64,000 nucleotides of DNA, taken from Vitellaria paradoxa. Lineage: Eukaryota; Streptophyta; Magnoliopsida; Ericales; Sapotaceae. Below the pieces are notes generated by a model. That model made no database searches and was not told the DNA's origin. It saw nothing but the letters and a program-made list of their open reading frames with translations. Of the stretch, positions 34,258 to 44,817 are shown one piece after another (the stretch's first letter is position 1; every line of letters begins with the position of its first letter). The position numbers and the translations under genes are program-made. The stretch spans positions 30,907,933 through 30,971,932 of the forward strand of contig CM034244.1 in assembly GCA_019916065.1 (NCBI GenBank). The letters run 5' to 3'.

Positions 34258-35737
34258 TGTCACATCCTTAACTTAATTATCCTTGATGAATGACATGAGA
34301 ATATTGAAACTAATTAAAATAGACAAAAACCTGTTTTAAAGTCAAGTAATAATAATAATAATAATAAGAGCTTCTAATATTGTCCATCATTCCAATATAA
34401 AATAATAGAAATAACCTCATAATAATAAAATGTAACATCACACCCCACTGACACAATCTAAGACTTACACAACCATTATAACATAATCATAATACACTTT
34501 CAAATATAATCAAGTTTGGAACCCACACACCGGCTCACATATATATCAACTGAGGATCATCCAACGTCTTCAAAATCTCATTTTATTATTTTTCTCAAAA
34601 TAAAGGATCCTGTCTCTACACATGACCTGTGCCAACAACATAAATATAACACTCTCAACCAATCAATAAACGCATATCAAACTAGATGATGCAACCCCAG
34701 TCCCGTGCACATGATATACTCAATCACATAAATAAACATCATCTTAATATAAAAATGCATTCCCATTAGCCATGATGATGATTTAAGTTTATTTAATCTT
34801 TAAAATTTAACAACTAATGGGTTTGGGTACAAAATAAGTGTTTATTAATTGAAATTCGGCTCGAGCATTCTATCAAATGGCGTCCCGATGCCAGGGCTGC
34901 TGTCTGGATGCCAACACTAAATGCCAGTATCTAGACTCACTGCCAAGCAACGTCCTGATGCCAGGGTTGTCGTCCAGATGCCAGCACCTAACTCTAGTGT
35001 TTGTTTTCAATGAAACTCCAATTCTAAAACACCATCAAATCACTCATCTAAGTCCCAAATTCAACAATTAATTGCATATAAACATTTAAACATGCCAATA
35101 ACACATTTCTATAATATTAGATTCAAGAATAACTCAAAAGAATGTAAGATTTCAACATGAATGTGCACATGTATACATATCTATATATATATACTTCAAC
35201 CCAAATCCTTCAATACTCAACCAAATTAGGTACAAAATATATCAAAATCATGCTAACAACACATAAAACACATATATAAATTATACCTACCTCGGATTTG
35301 AAAAAAAGATGAAGAAATCTTAAAACTTCAAAACTTCTCTTCTTTGTAACTCTCATCTTAAGCGAAGTCACCATCATCCGACACCGTCACGACGATCATG
35401 ACGTTGAAATTTTCAAGGATCGGCTATCTTCCTTCTTCGAAACACATTTTCTCTCTCTCCCCTCTCTCTTCTCTCCCTTACTCTCCAACTGCGTGAAAAG
35501 AGAAAAAGAAGCAAAAGAAAAGAAATAAGAAAGAAAGAAAAAAGGAAGAAAAAGAAAAGAAAAGATTGGACCCCAAGCCCAACTCTAAGCTCATTTACTA
35601 CTTTAAGCCAACTTCAGTCCAAGAAAACAAAATAAACTTAACAAATCGGACTAAACCTCAGGTCCAAGTATTTAATCTTTTTTTCTAAAATCTCAACTAA
35701 TTAGCTAAAATAAAATACAGTGTGTTATACACATACA
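34258..35737 (-). mobile_element. Probable second solo LTR (gypsy-type)
   Basis: It starts TGTCACATCC and ends CACATACA. GAGAG precedes it (34253-34257) and follows it (35738-35742), although the right copy opens a GA microsatellite and could be chance. The layout resembles the solo LTR at 10638: CCCAGTCCCGTGCAC near 34690, a CTACCTCGGATTTG block near 35287 and a CT-rich tract (35445-35480). The minus strand ends GGATGTGACA like many gypsy LTRs. No protein remnant lies inside. Confidence 0.55.
34881..35000. repeat. 70-bp-offset direct repeat in the probable solo LTR
   Basis: CGTCCCGATGCCAGGGCTG (34881) recurs as CGTCCTGATGCCAGGGTTG (34951), each followed by a GGATGCCA/AGATGCCA block. The 64-residue frame here is Cys/Gln repeat readthrough. 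Confidence 0.75.
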
Positions 35738-35742
35738 GAGAG

Positions 35743-36116
35743 AGAGAGAGAGAGTTAGATTGGAAGAGAAGAAAAAAAATAAATAAAAAAGTAAACCCAA
35801 AAAAAAAAAAAAATGAAGTGAGCCACTTCATCAAAAGAGTAGCCTTTTTGTTTCAATATATATGTTGGATTAAACACGGATATGGTATATTATTTTGACA
35901 GATCCGAGGGCTGAAGTTGGCTTTTAATTTTAGGATCCTAAATTTAAATCCGATCTATTGAATTCATGTAAATTTCATCTCATCATGAAATTTAAAAAAT
36001 AATTTTTTTATTTTATTTTAAGGGTAATCTAGTAAATGTGCTCTTATGTTTCTCTCTTATTGGGTTGTCTTTACAGTCTATTTCGTTGAAACTCAACAAT
36101 GGAGTTTGAGAGCTTC

Positions 36117-36149
<33 letters not shown>

Positions 36150-36751
36150 GTATTTGGCTGCGAAAGAAAAATTAACGGAAAAACTTTAGTAATAATGGAC
36201 TGAAACCCCCCAAAAGTAAAACGAAGGAGAAAATATGTGTTTTAGTGTTTTATCTTTCTTACTTTTGACAGAATGAGCGCTTTCGAAAGTTAAAACTTTC
36301 ATCAAAGAAGAAGAGCCTGGCAATAGATTCGAACGTTAAAATAGATTTTGAGATTCATGGGCGCAACATTTTAATAAGGGTGTCATTATTCACAATTATA
36401 CTTTTTCTCCATGTAGCGTAGTTAATTCATACATCTTATATTTTGTCCAAATAACCTAATAATTTTTTTACATAACTCATAAATTATACCTAAAATTTCA
36501 AAAATACTTATTAATCAAAACGACAAGAGTCTGCTGAAATGTTTTAATTTTTTCCGTAACCAGTTATTGAAATGTTTCATTTATTTTGGTGCAAATGTAT
36601 CGAAAGTTTATGTTATTAATTGCTAAATCTTTTTCAGTAACTTATTGTTGAAATTATTTAATTTTTTCAATAAATACTTGTTGAAAATTTTTAATTTGTT
36701 CAATAGTTAATTGCTAAAATGATTTGTTTATTTGTCAAAAATTTATTTCAT
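35743..36751. other. Intergenic DNA
   Basis: A (GA)n tract at 35738-35755 and a (TA)n tract at ~36122-36148. No gene or bounded element otherwise. Confidence 0.4.
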
Positions 36752-36754
36752 TAA

Positions 36755-36922
36755 GGATTTGTTTGGAGTAAGAAAAAATGAGATAAATTGAGATAAATTG
36801 TGGTTTGGAGAGAGTTCGTAATGCGTGCAGTGAGAGAAAAAAGTTGATGTGATATAAAGTTAACAGAGATTTATAGAGATTTTTGAAGATTTTCAACAAA
36901 TTATTGTACACCAAACGGATCC
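36755..36922. mobile_element. Tourist-like MITE, family A, copy 2 (best bounded)
   Basis: It starts GGATTTGTTTGGAG and ends ACACCAAACGGATCC, with TAA on both sides (36752-36754 and 36923-36925). 168 bp, with GGATTTGTTTGG inverted ends. Confidence 0.88.
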
Positions 36923-37139
36923 TAAGTGATTGTCGAATTTATTTGATTTTTTAACAAATGGTTATCGATATCATTTGTGTAGGGTTTTTTAGAGTATGGG
37001 TTATATGTAGTAAATATGGAGAGTAATGAAATCATTTTACATTAGGGTTTTTTTGTCCTAAGATGAAAAAAATTTAATTGAACTACAAGGAAAAAAATAA
37101 GATTGCAAATAGCGGCACCCCTTGCCTAACACTTCAGGC

Positions 37140-37600
37140 ATGTATTTTCTCTTCCTACTTTGTTTGGTTTTTGGGGTTTTCAATCCATTGTTGAAACTGT
37201 GGTTGGGTCGAGATATGGCTTCTGACATAGTTTCCGACAGTCAACCGAACACTTTGGTTTCCATTTCTCTTTCCTTTTTGTTTTCTCCCTTGTCGTTGGG
37301 TCGTCATTCACTAATAAGGTCAACGTTGACAACGTGAACTGGCGAGCTATCGAGTTTCTGGTGTGGCAAACGACTCCGATTAAGTTTCATCGGAATATCT
37401 ATGAGGGTCAGAGTTTCATCAGAATCATCCACATTTACGACCCCGACTGGTCGAACCATGTTTGGAAATGGGCAACGGCGTCGAAACGTGGGCAGAGATA
37501 TAGGGAATAGTGTAACTTACTCCTCTGCACGTTCGCTATTATAAACGAGCCGAGAAGCTGGGCATTTGAATACATGCCATGTGTTCCTAGCTCGGATGCA
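37140..37600 (+). pseudogene. Orphan coding fragment of unrecognised function
   Basis: A 65-codon frame (37316-37510, ending TAG) reads like real protein: it has NVNWRAIEFLVWQTTPIKF, IYEGQSFIRI, IYDPDWSNHVWKWATASKRG, with many Trp/Tyr/Asp and plant-like GC use. A different frame just upstream gives MASDIVSDSQPNT (ATG near 37215), so a frameshift probably separates the two parts. There is no stop-free gene around it and no similar sequence in the window. I do not recognise the family. It may be a captured gene fragment or a decayed retrocopy. Confidence 0.5.
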
Positions 37601-38734
37601 TGTTAAGGCGTTTAGATAATTTCCTTCAAAGTTAAAAGATATTTATAGAACAAAAAAAATTATGGTGGAGTTTCACGAGAAATATAAATTACAATTATTT
37701 ATTACTTAATATAGATACATGAAAAGGAATTTCTATTTATTACTTAATATATTTATTTATTTATAACTAGTGGCTTATATAGAAGTGTGTCTTTTACACC
37801 TTGAATCATGAAATAAAAAGATAACTGTATTCAGTGGGCAAAAGTTTATAAAAGGTAATTAAAATAAAGAAGTAAATTTAGCTCTCGTCCATTTTTTATT
37901 TTTATTTTTATTTTAAATAGAGATATTCCAAAAATTTTTAATTGATCAGTGCCACAATTAATACCAATCCACATGACGCTCATAATTCTTTCTTAAAAGT
38001 TCATAACGCATCTTTTGAAGTCTATTGTATGCCCAACCTCACTTGTTTGTCAAATTTAAAATTAGAAAGACGTGTTACGATGGAGAAAAAGAACGACGTT
38101 CCAATTAATACAGAGAGACTACCAATTTGTTTTATGAGTCCTTACTGTGGGTGTTTGGCTCAGCAACGAAAATTTAAAAAAAAAAAATAACTATTATCGG
38201 CTTTTTAACTTTTTAAAATTTTTTTCTCTTAACATAAAAGTAACTTTTACCAACTTTTATCAAATTTTTTATCAAGCGATAGTTTAGCTGTGATTGACAC
38301 AATTGCTTGATCTCAACAGTTAATTTATGTAGATCTTAGATACACGAAATACACAATGATAATATAGTTAAAGTTGGTAAATTATGTAACTAGAAATAAT
38401 CATACCATTGTTCATAATCTTATAGCTCTCTCTAAATTACGGGGGAAAAAGTATTTCTTGTAACAATATAAAATGGAGTAGTAGTGTTACCTAATTGAAT
38501 TTTCTTTTTATATGAGAAGAGCCAAAATGATGTATCTTATTTTCTTTTTATATGAGAAGAGCCAAAATGATGTATCTTGTAAGTCAATTACTTTAAATAA
38601 CAAAACTCACAATGATACACTTTTACTATATTGTCATATATTGATCTATCATTGTTATTTAATTTTTTGAAAAAATTAGTAAAAAAAATATATTTTCATA
38701 TAAAATGACTTCAACTATAATTTGAACACATTAT
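37601..38734. other. Intergenic DNA
   Basis: No supported gene. The 82-residue frame at 37942-38190 ends in poly-Lys and has no family features. A 40-bp duplication at 38499-38578 is listed separately. Confidence 0.4.
38499..38578. repeat. Exact 40-bp tandem duplication
   Basis: TTTTCTTTTTATATGAGAAG...GATGTATCTT occurs twice head to tail at 40-bp spacing without a visible difference, so it is recent. Confidence 0.92.
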
Positions 38735-39052
38735 GGGTTGGTTTGGCATTCTTAAAAAACTCTAAAATTTACTATAAATCTCTAACAATTTCTATACCTC
38801 TAATTTTTCTACCATCACTAATTTTAAAAAATTCTAATATTTCATTAAAAAAAACAAAAAATCTAAAAGTAGGTTAATCGAATGTGTAAATTTTTTATAC
38901 AGTCATATTCTTTGTGTCGAAAGTTTTCAAACGAGTACCACTGTCATTATTTTTTGTAAATTTTTTTGAATTCGTGGGAATGGATTTAGAAAACCGTTCC
39001 TTAAATCACATTTTATCTTAATTTATCTTATTTTTTCTTACGCCAAACGAGC
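38735..39052. mobile_element. Tourist/PIF-Harbinger-like MITE, family B, copy 3
   Basis: It starts GGGTTGGTTTGGC and ends CGCCAAACGAGC, with TAT on both sides (38732-38734 and 39053-39055). It lacks ~40 bp after the first arm of the central dyad (AACCGTTCC goes straight to TTAAATCAC). Confidence 0.82.
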
Positions 39053-39055
39053 TAT

Positions 39056-40066
39056 GATAATATTATACTTATATAATTAAGATGCTAAAATTATTTGAAA
39101 TAATTTCCCCAAATTAGCACCATACCCATTAATTACACTAATTACACGACACAAGCGATGGTCCCTATTGCAAGCAATGGTAGGTACCATTACGTTACCC
39201 AACAAACCTGGAAAGTAGATGTGGACAATCTTGCCATCTCTATCACACTCAGATATATTTGATTGATCAAAATTAATTAAAATTTATTAATTTTTATTAA
39301 ATATTTATATTTTTTTTAAATCAAAATTTATCACTTATTACTTTTATATCAAAATTTTATACTTTTATTATATACTTTTTGACTAAACATTTTTACTCCA
39401 AACACTCTCTCAAGGGAGCTTATCAACCCTTCGTGGAGAGATTGGAGAGCCAACCAACGAATATTTGATTGTGGCAATGGTGTGATCAGGAGCTTCCAAT
39501 CTCAGCCGTGGTCCCCAGGTAAACATGATTATATATATATATATATAAAAGGATAATGTGTACGCATAGTTGACGCTACTTGTGGGCCTTCTAGCCCAAT
39601 GAAAGGCTACTTTATGATTGGCGGTTGTGAGTGGGGGTGGTGGGTGACGAGGGTGATCAGGACAATCATCTAATAAGTCCTATAATTCCTTGGCCTTGAA
39701 GCGAAATATTTAGAGAAATGGACTATCATGCTTTTTGGAGATGTAAACTTTGCGAAGCAAGCTTTGTTTCTCGACCCCTCTTTCTTTTCTGTTCTTGTCT
39801 TGATGTTTTCACAAGTTACCTAACGGATGGTTTGGCTCAATAAATTTTGTTGAAAAAAAATTAGTTTTCTCAATATTTTTTTAATTTTTTTTATCGAACG
39901 CATTTTCAAATTTTGAAAAACTTTCCCGAACTTTCACTTTCTCTAATTTTCTTAAATTTTTACCAATTTTTTCTAACTATTTTTAATTTTTATAAAACAC
40001 CTACTAATTTCTAAAATAACATGCATTAATATATGGTGTAAAATTATTATTTTTTATTATTTATAT
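39056..40066. other. Intergenic DNA
   Basis: About 39410-39700 is GC-richer (GAGAGATTGGAGAGCCAACC, CAGCCGTGGTCCCCAGG) and could be part of a non-coding transcript or gene remnant, but no frame supports a protein. A (TA)n tract lies at 39530-39548. About 39830-40020 is MITE-like. Confidence 0.35.
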
Positions 40067-40069
40067 TTA

Positions 40070-40213
40070 GTGTGTGTTTAGAGTGAAAAAAATGAGATAA
40101 ATTGAGATAAATTGAGAATTCGTAATGTGTGCAGTAAAAAAAAATTGATGTGATATAAAATTAATAAAAAGTTATAAAATTTTTTAATTTTTTTTTACAA
40201 ACCAAATGGTACC
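40070..40213. mobile_element. Tourist-like MITE, family A, copy 3
   Basis: TTA on both sides (40067-40069 and 40214-40216). It starts GTGTGTGTTTAGAGTG and ends ACCAAATGGTACC. It shares GAGATAAATTGAGATAAATTG and TTGATGTGATATAAAATTAA with the other copies. Confidence 0.82.
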
Positions 40214-40324
40214 TTAGTGTCAGAAGGCATCTAAGTTCCCACTAATGTTTCTACGTAACAAGACAATAAACAAAAGTACACACGAATACATGATGGTTTC
40301 TAATTGGATCTTCAGTTAGTTGTA

Positions 40325-40659
40325 GGCCCTGTTTGGTGTAACTTAATCTTATCAAAAGTGGTCAAAAGATACTAAAAGTTATTAAAATTTTTCAAACTTT
40401 ACTAATTTTGTGATCCGTGCACTATTGAACTGCGCCAGAAAAGTTAATTTTTTTTTTAAATCTGTTGGAACGGGTGCTAGATAACTTTTACTACAACGCC
40501 ACTAACAGAGTTTTAGTTTTTTCACATGACAGCTGTTGGAACGTTTTTTTAGCAAATATTCGAATGAAAATTTTGGTGAATCTTCCAAACACCAAAAAAT
40601 ATCTAACGCATTACACTCTTTTCATTTTTTCGATACTTTTTGGTTGACCAAACAGGGAC
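40325..40659. mobile_element. MITE, family E, copy 1
   Basis: The ends GGCCCTGTTTGGT and ACCAAACAGGGAC are inverted repeats, flanked by GTA (40322-40324 and 40660-40662). 335 bp. The interior has ATCTGTTGGAACGGG and AGCTGTTGGAACG. The 60-residue frame across it is not a gene. Confidence 0.82.
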
Positions 40660-40689
40660 GTAGTACAAATTAATTAGTTGCTTGTAAAT

Positions 40690-40850
40690 TTTGTAGCAAT
40701 AGTTGGTGGTGGTTGGTTTGTAAAAAATAAATAAAAAATTAGTGAAAGAGTAACACGTGATAAAATTTAATTAAAAATATTAAAAAAAATTGATAAAAAG
40801 TTAAATTTTTTAATACTTTTTTAAGAATCCAAACACCCTCATTAATTCCA
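40690..40850. mobile_element. Short MITE-like element (CACGTGATAAAATTTAATT type)
   Basis: GGTTGGTTTGTAAAA ... AATCCAAACACCCTC, with the internal AACACGTGATAAAATTTAATT. Related short stretches lie at 42165-42297 and 55008-55135 (ATACGTGATAAAATTTAATT), each closing with CCAAACACC. Confidence 0.5.
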
Positions 40851-41221
40851 TAAATGTTAAAAAAATTTATTTAAAATTTAATTATATTAATATAAAAAGG
40901 GAGAATATAACTCGTGATATTTCATTGTTTTTAGGTCATGTTACAATTTTAAATAACTACAATATTTTTTAATTATTTACTTTTTCAATTTAAATACTGA
41001 AAAAGAATTAAAAAGGGCTAGTGGAAGAAAATAAAATTAAAATAAGGAAGCAGATGAGGGAGAACGGGCTACAAAGGAAAAAAAAAATGAAAAAGAAGCA
41101 GAAAATGGAGGAGAAACACACGTGGTATCCGCCTCTAAACTGTAGTCTCAAGGAAAAAAAAAATCATTTACAAAATTAATTATGAATTACATCTCCATAG
41201 TTGAATGAGGAATTAGAGGCC

Positions 41222-41690
41222 GTGTTTGGCTTGCTAAAAATTAAAAAAATTTTCTGAAACTCTCTAAAAATCTTTAAAATTCTTTAATACATTTTGCTCA
41301 TCTCGTATTTCGTGAAATCTCTATAAATTTATGTATGTGTGTGTATATATCCTAATAAATTTTTACAAACGTTAATAACTTTTTCATTAACCTCAATAAT
41401 TTTTCAACAAATTTCAACAAATCTAACATAAATTTATTGAAACGGGCCCAAAAATCTATTCCAACGGTTTCTGTCTCTAGCATTCTGACACAGAAGTCAA
41501 AAAGTTCAACAAAAATCTACAAAAATCCATTGGAACGGACCCGAAAAATTATTTTTCTCTCTAACTTTTTAACGAAAAAATTCAAAAAGTCACACTATTT
41601 ATATCTAAAAAATATGATTTAATTATTAAATGCTAAACGCTAAAATTTTATCTAAATTACATTTTTCATTATTTTTTGTCACTCCCAACT
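41222..41690. mobile_element. MITE-like element with AACGG/CCGTT core
   Basis: It opens GTGTTTGGCTTGC and closes TTTTGTCACTCCCAAC. Its core has TTGAAACGGGCCC, ATTCCAACGGTTTC and ATTGGAACGGACCC. The ends are approximate. The 61-residue open frame inside is a by-product. Confidence 0.55.
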
Positions 41691-42621
41691 ACCATAATAT
41701 GGATTAAGTAAAGAAGGCAAATTTATAAGAACGCCTTTTTGTATGCTGATTGAAACTTTAATCATTCTCTTGGATGATAAGCTAAAAATAAGTCCCAATT
41801 CAGTAGTTAGAGTAGACTATAATTTGATGCTAATTAACTTAAGTCAACGATGCCCTATTAAATGAAAATATATATTAGGCATTATGGTCCTATTTGGAGC
41901 CTTAAATTTTATCAAAAATAAAATAAAATAAAAAATTATTTAATTTTAAATGGTTAGATGTTTGGTGTATTCATATTATTTAGAAAGTTAGATGAAATTA
42001 AAAAACTTTGATAAAAGTTAAAAAATTTTGGTATGGTGAAGAAAATTGAAAAAAAATTAAAGAAAGTTGGAAATGTTTCGAAAAATTTAAGCATTCCAAG
42101 CATACACTACATGTCAATCTTTCAAACATTTACCTCAATTTATGAAATTATATTCAATTCAGGTGGCGTTTGGATGGACAAATAAAAATAAAAGTTGGTG
42201 TAAAAATGATAAATGATGAAATTTAATTAGAGTATGTTAAAAAAATTAATAAAAATTAATATTTTTAGTATTTTTAAGTAAACCAAACACCCATAAACAC
42301 TAAGTGATGCTATTTTACTACAATAATTATGTTTATGATAATTTCACAATTAAAGTACAACTCAACATTGCATATAGTGTTTTCACTTAAATTAATAAGT
42401 TTAATAATCACCACGTGAATAGTACAACTTTTTTTTTTAAATAAAGTTTCCTAACATAAATGTCATTTTCCACCAAGATTTAGTGATCATAAAATGATGT
42501 ATGCCCGATGCCTCAACCAATTAGAAGAAAATTAATTCAATTGAAAGACATGGATGGGACCTCGGATTCAGTAGATATGTGCCATCCCCATCTTCAATTC
42601 TTATTCAGTTCCATCTCCATC

Positions 42622-42653
42622 TCTCTATCTCTATCTCTATCTCTATCTCTATC
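42622..42653. repeat. (CTATCT)n microsatellite
   Basis: About five CTATCT hexamers in a row. Confidence 0.9.
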
Positions 42654-42659
42654 CTCTTT

Positions 42660-44660
42660 CCTTCTCTCTTTTCTCTAAAGCCGCAGAAGTTAAGAATATA
42701 CTAAAGAGGGTTGGTTTCCTTTTAGCTTTCTTTTTTCGAATAACATAATTAATTAATGGGTGAATCTAATAACCTTATAGTTCTCACAAAGCCACAGCAA
42801 GATCTACTTTGAGTCTTCAAAACTAATTAGATTTCTCTCTCTGCAAAGTTTTGTATTAATTGTAAATGCATGCGATAGCTTCTCATTAACAAACAATCAG
42901 TAGTGCTTCATGCAGAGAAGACAAAATCTAAAAGCTAAGGGAATAAAGCAAAAACTGAATTAAGGAGAAAAAAAAAAAAAAAAAAAACACTTCATTGGTG
43001 GGAGATTCTAAAGTTGAAAAACCCAATTGGAAAAAGAGGGATGCAGGGCATGACTAAAAGAAAGGAAAGGATCTATTCAAATTCAAGAATCAAAATATCA
43101 CCCACTACACCACCCTCCCCCCCCCCCCTTCTTTTTTTTTTCAATCAACCTAAAATATACTTGCCACTGCTTCAAAGGACTAAGGATAACGGACAAGAGA
43201 TCAAACAAAAATAAAAGAAAAAGAAGAGAGGGGTGTTTGATACCCCAATAAATACAAATGTTCGTTAATTTTTACAAATTTTTACTAATTTTTATCAAAA
43301 TTTGCATATTTTTGTTTTCCATGTATTTATTTTCAAATTCTAAATTTTACAAACTTTTGCTAACTTTTATAATTCTTTGACAATTTTTCTAATCGAAACT
43401 GTTCAAATTGGTAGGTGATTACGTTTGAACAGGTATAGTCAAAATTTTTGAGTTTTACCAACTACTAACCAAGTTACACTTCTTTCGATTTTTGAACTTC
43501 CAAACACCCAAAAAAGAGAATGAAGATTGAGACATTCTTAATCACCTTTATGTCCAAAATATAATGTAAATTTGTATGATAATTTTGAAAGAAACCTTGC
43601 CTTTCTAATCAATTGTATTTATCAGTCAAAACCATGGTCGGAATCATACCATGTGATGTGGGACGCTCAACCTCACTGATTTTTTTTTAATTTATTATAT
43701 ATAGTTATTTATGTACCATTTTATATAATTTTGTTAATCTATTTCATATATTTTTGATAAATCACATTCCATTATTCATTTGTAATTATTATTTTTCAGA
43801 CACGATGCATATGGGTAAGGTCAATTCATACTAAAATTAAAATATATGACCAATTTTGTTAAGATAATTTTAACATATATATTTTTAAATTATTCTCACA
43901 AAATTTATTATATTAACATAATTATTTTTAATAATTTTATTCTAAAAAAAATGTTCTCATTTTTCCTGATATGTTATATAATTTTCACTCTTTTTTGCTC
44001 GCGGTCAAACTCATTAAAAATTAGACAAAATAAATGATAAATGGTGAAAATTTTGTGATACATATAACATGCATGCAAGGAAGGAAAGCTCTTGGATAAA
44101 ATAATAGTAATAATAAGGAAACTCATTCGAGTGATCAGTGTTAAACTCAATGGACAAATCAAAAGGCAAGGAGATACAAATTAGAGGTCATAAGAGGGGG
44201 GGGGGGGAGACATTCAGTTTTCTATAAATTTTTTCGGTCTAATTTTTAAAACCCAAATTTATATAACCAAAGGTTGGGTATTTGGTTTACAGATTAATAT
44301 ATATTTATTATATTATAATATAAATTATCAATTTTAATTGTAATAAAAATTTTAATTAAAAAAGTTGAGCCAAATTAAAAATTGAAATTATGAAAATATA
44401 AAAAATTAAATCAAACCAACCAAACATAAGTTTGGTCTTTCAGTTCCAGTTTAATTCTACTCGTCTCAGAATTTTAATAGAATTTGTGAATAGTTTTAAA
44501 ATGCGTTATACTAAAAAGATTTTGAATCTACATACATGACACTTCATTTAACTCCAATGATTCAATGTGGAATACAAACATTTCATTGTACCTTGATGGT
44601 AACTTGTTCATGTGTAGCAACAAATCGACGTGGGGCAAGAGGTCACTTGTCTGCTTCCTT
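42660..44660. other. Intergenic DNA with homopolymers and one MITE-like stretch
   Basis: Poly(A) at ~42968-42986, poly(C) at ~43118-43129 and poly(G) at ~44197-44208. About 43227-43510 opens GGGTGTTTGATACCCC, closes CCAAACACCC and carries GAAACTGTTCAAATTGG / CGTTTGAACAGG in its centre. No gene is supported. Confidence 0.45.
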
Positions 44661-44665
44661 TTAAT

Positions 44666-44814
44666 GGGTGTGTTTGGAGTTGTATAAAATTGTAAAAGTT
44701 AATATCTCGTTTTTTGTGCAGTGAGTAGAGAATTTAAATTTTATTATCTCGTAATTTGTATTTTTAAAAATTTGTAGAATTTTGTAGTATTTTGTGTTAA
44801 CTCCAAACAAAGCC
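44666..44814. mobile_element. MITE, family C, bounded copy
   Basis: It starts GGGTGTGTTTGGAGTTGTA and ends TTAACTCCAAACAAAGCC, with AAT on both sides (44663-44665 and 44815-44817). 149 bp. Confidence 0.8.
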
Positions 44815-44817
44815 AAT

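Noticed and set aside
43974..44162. Short minus-strand frame with a hydrophobic segment
   Set aside because: 62 residues in AT-rich DNA, overlapping another frame, no start context or similarity.
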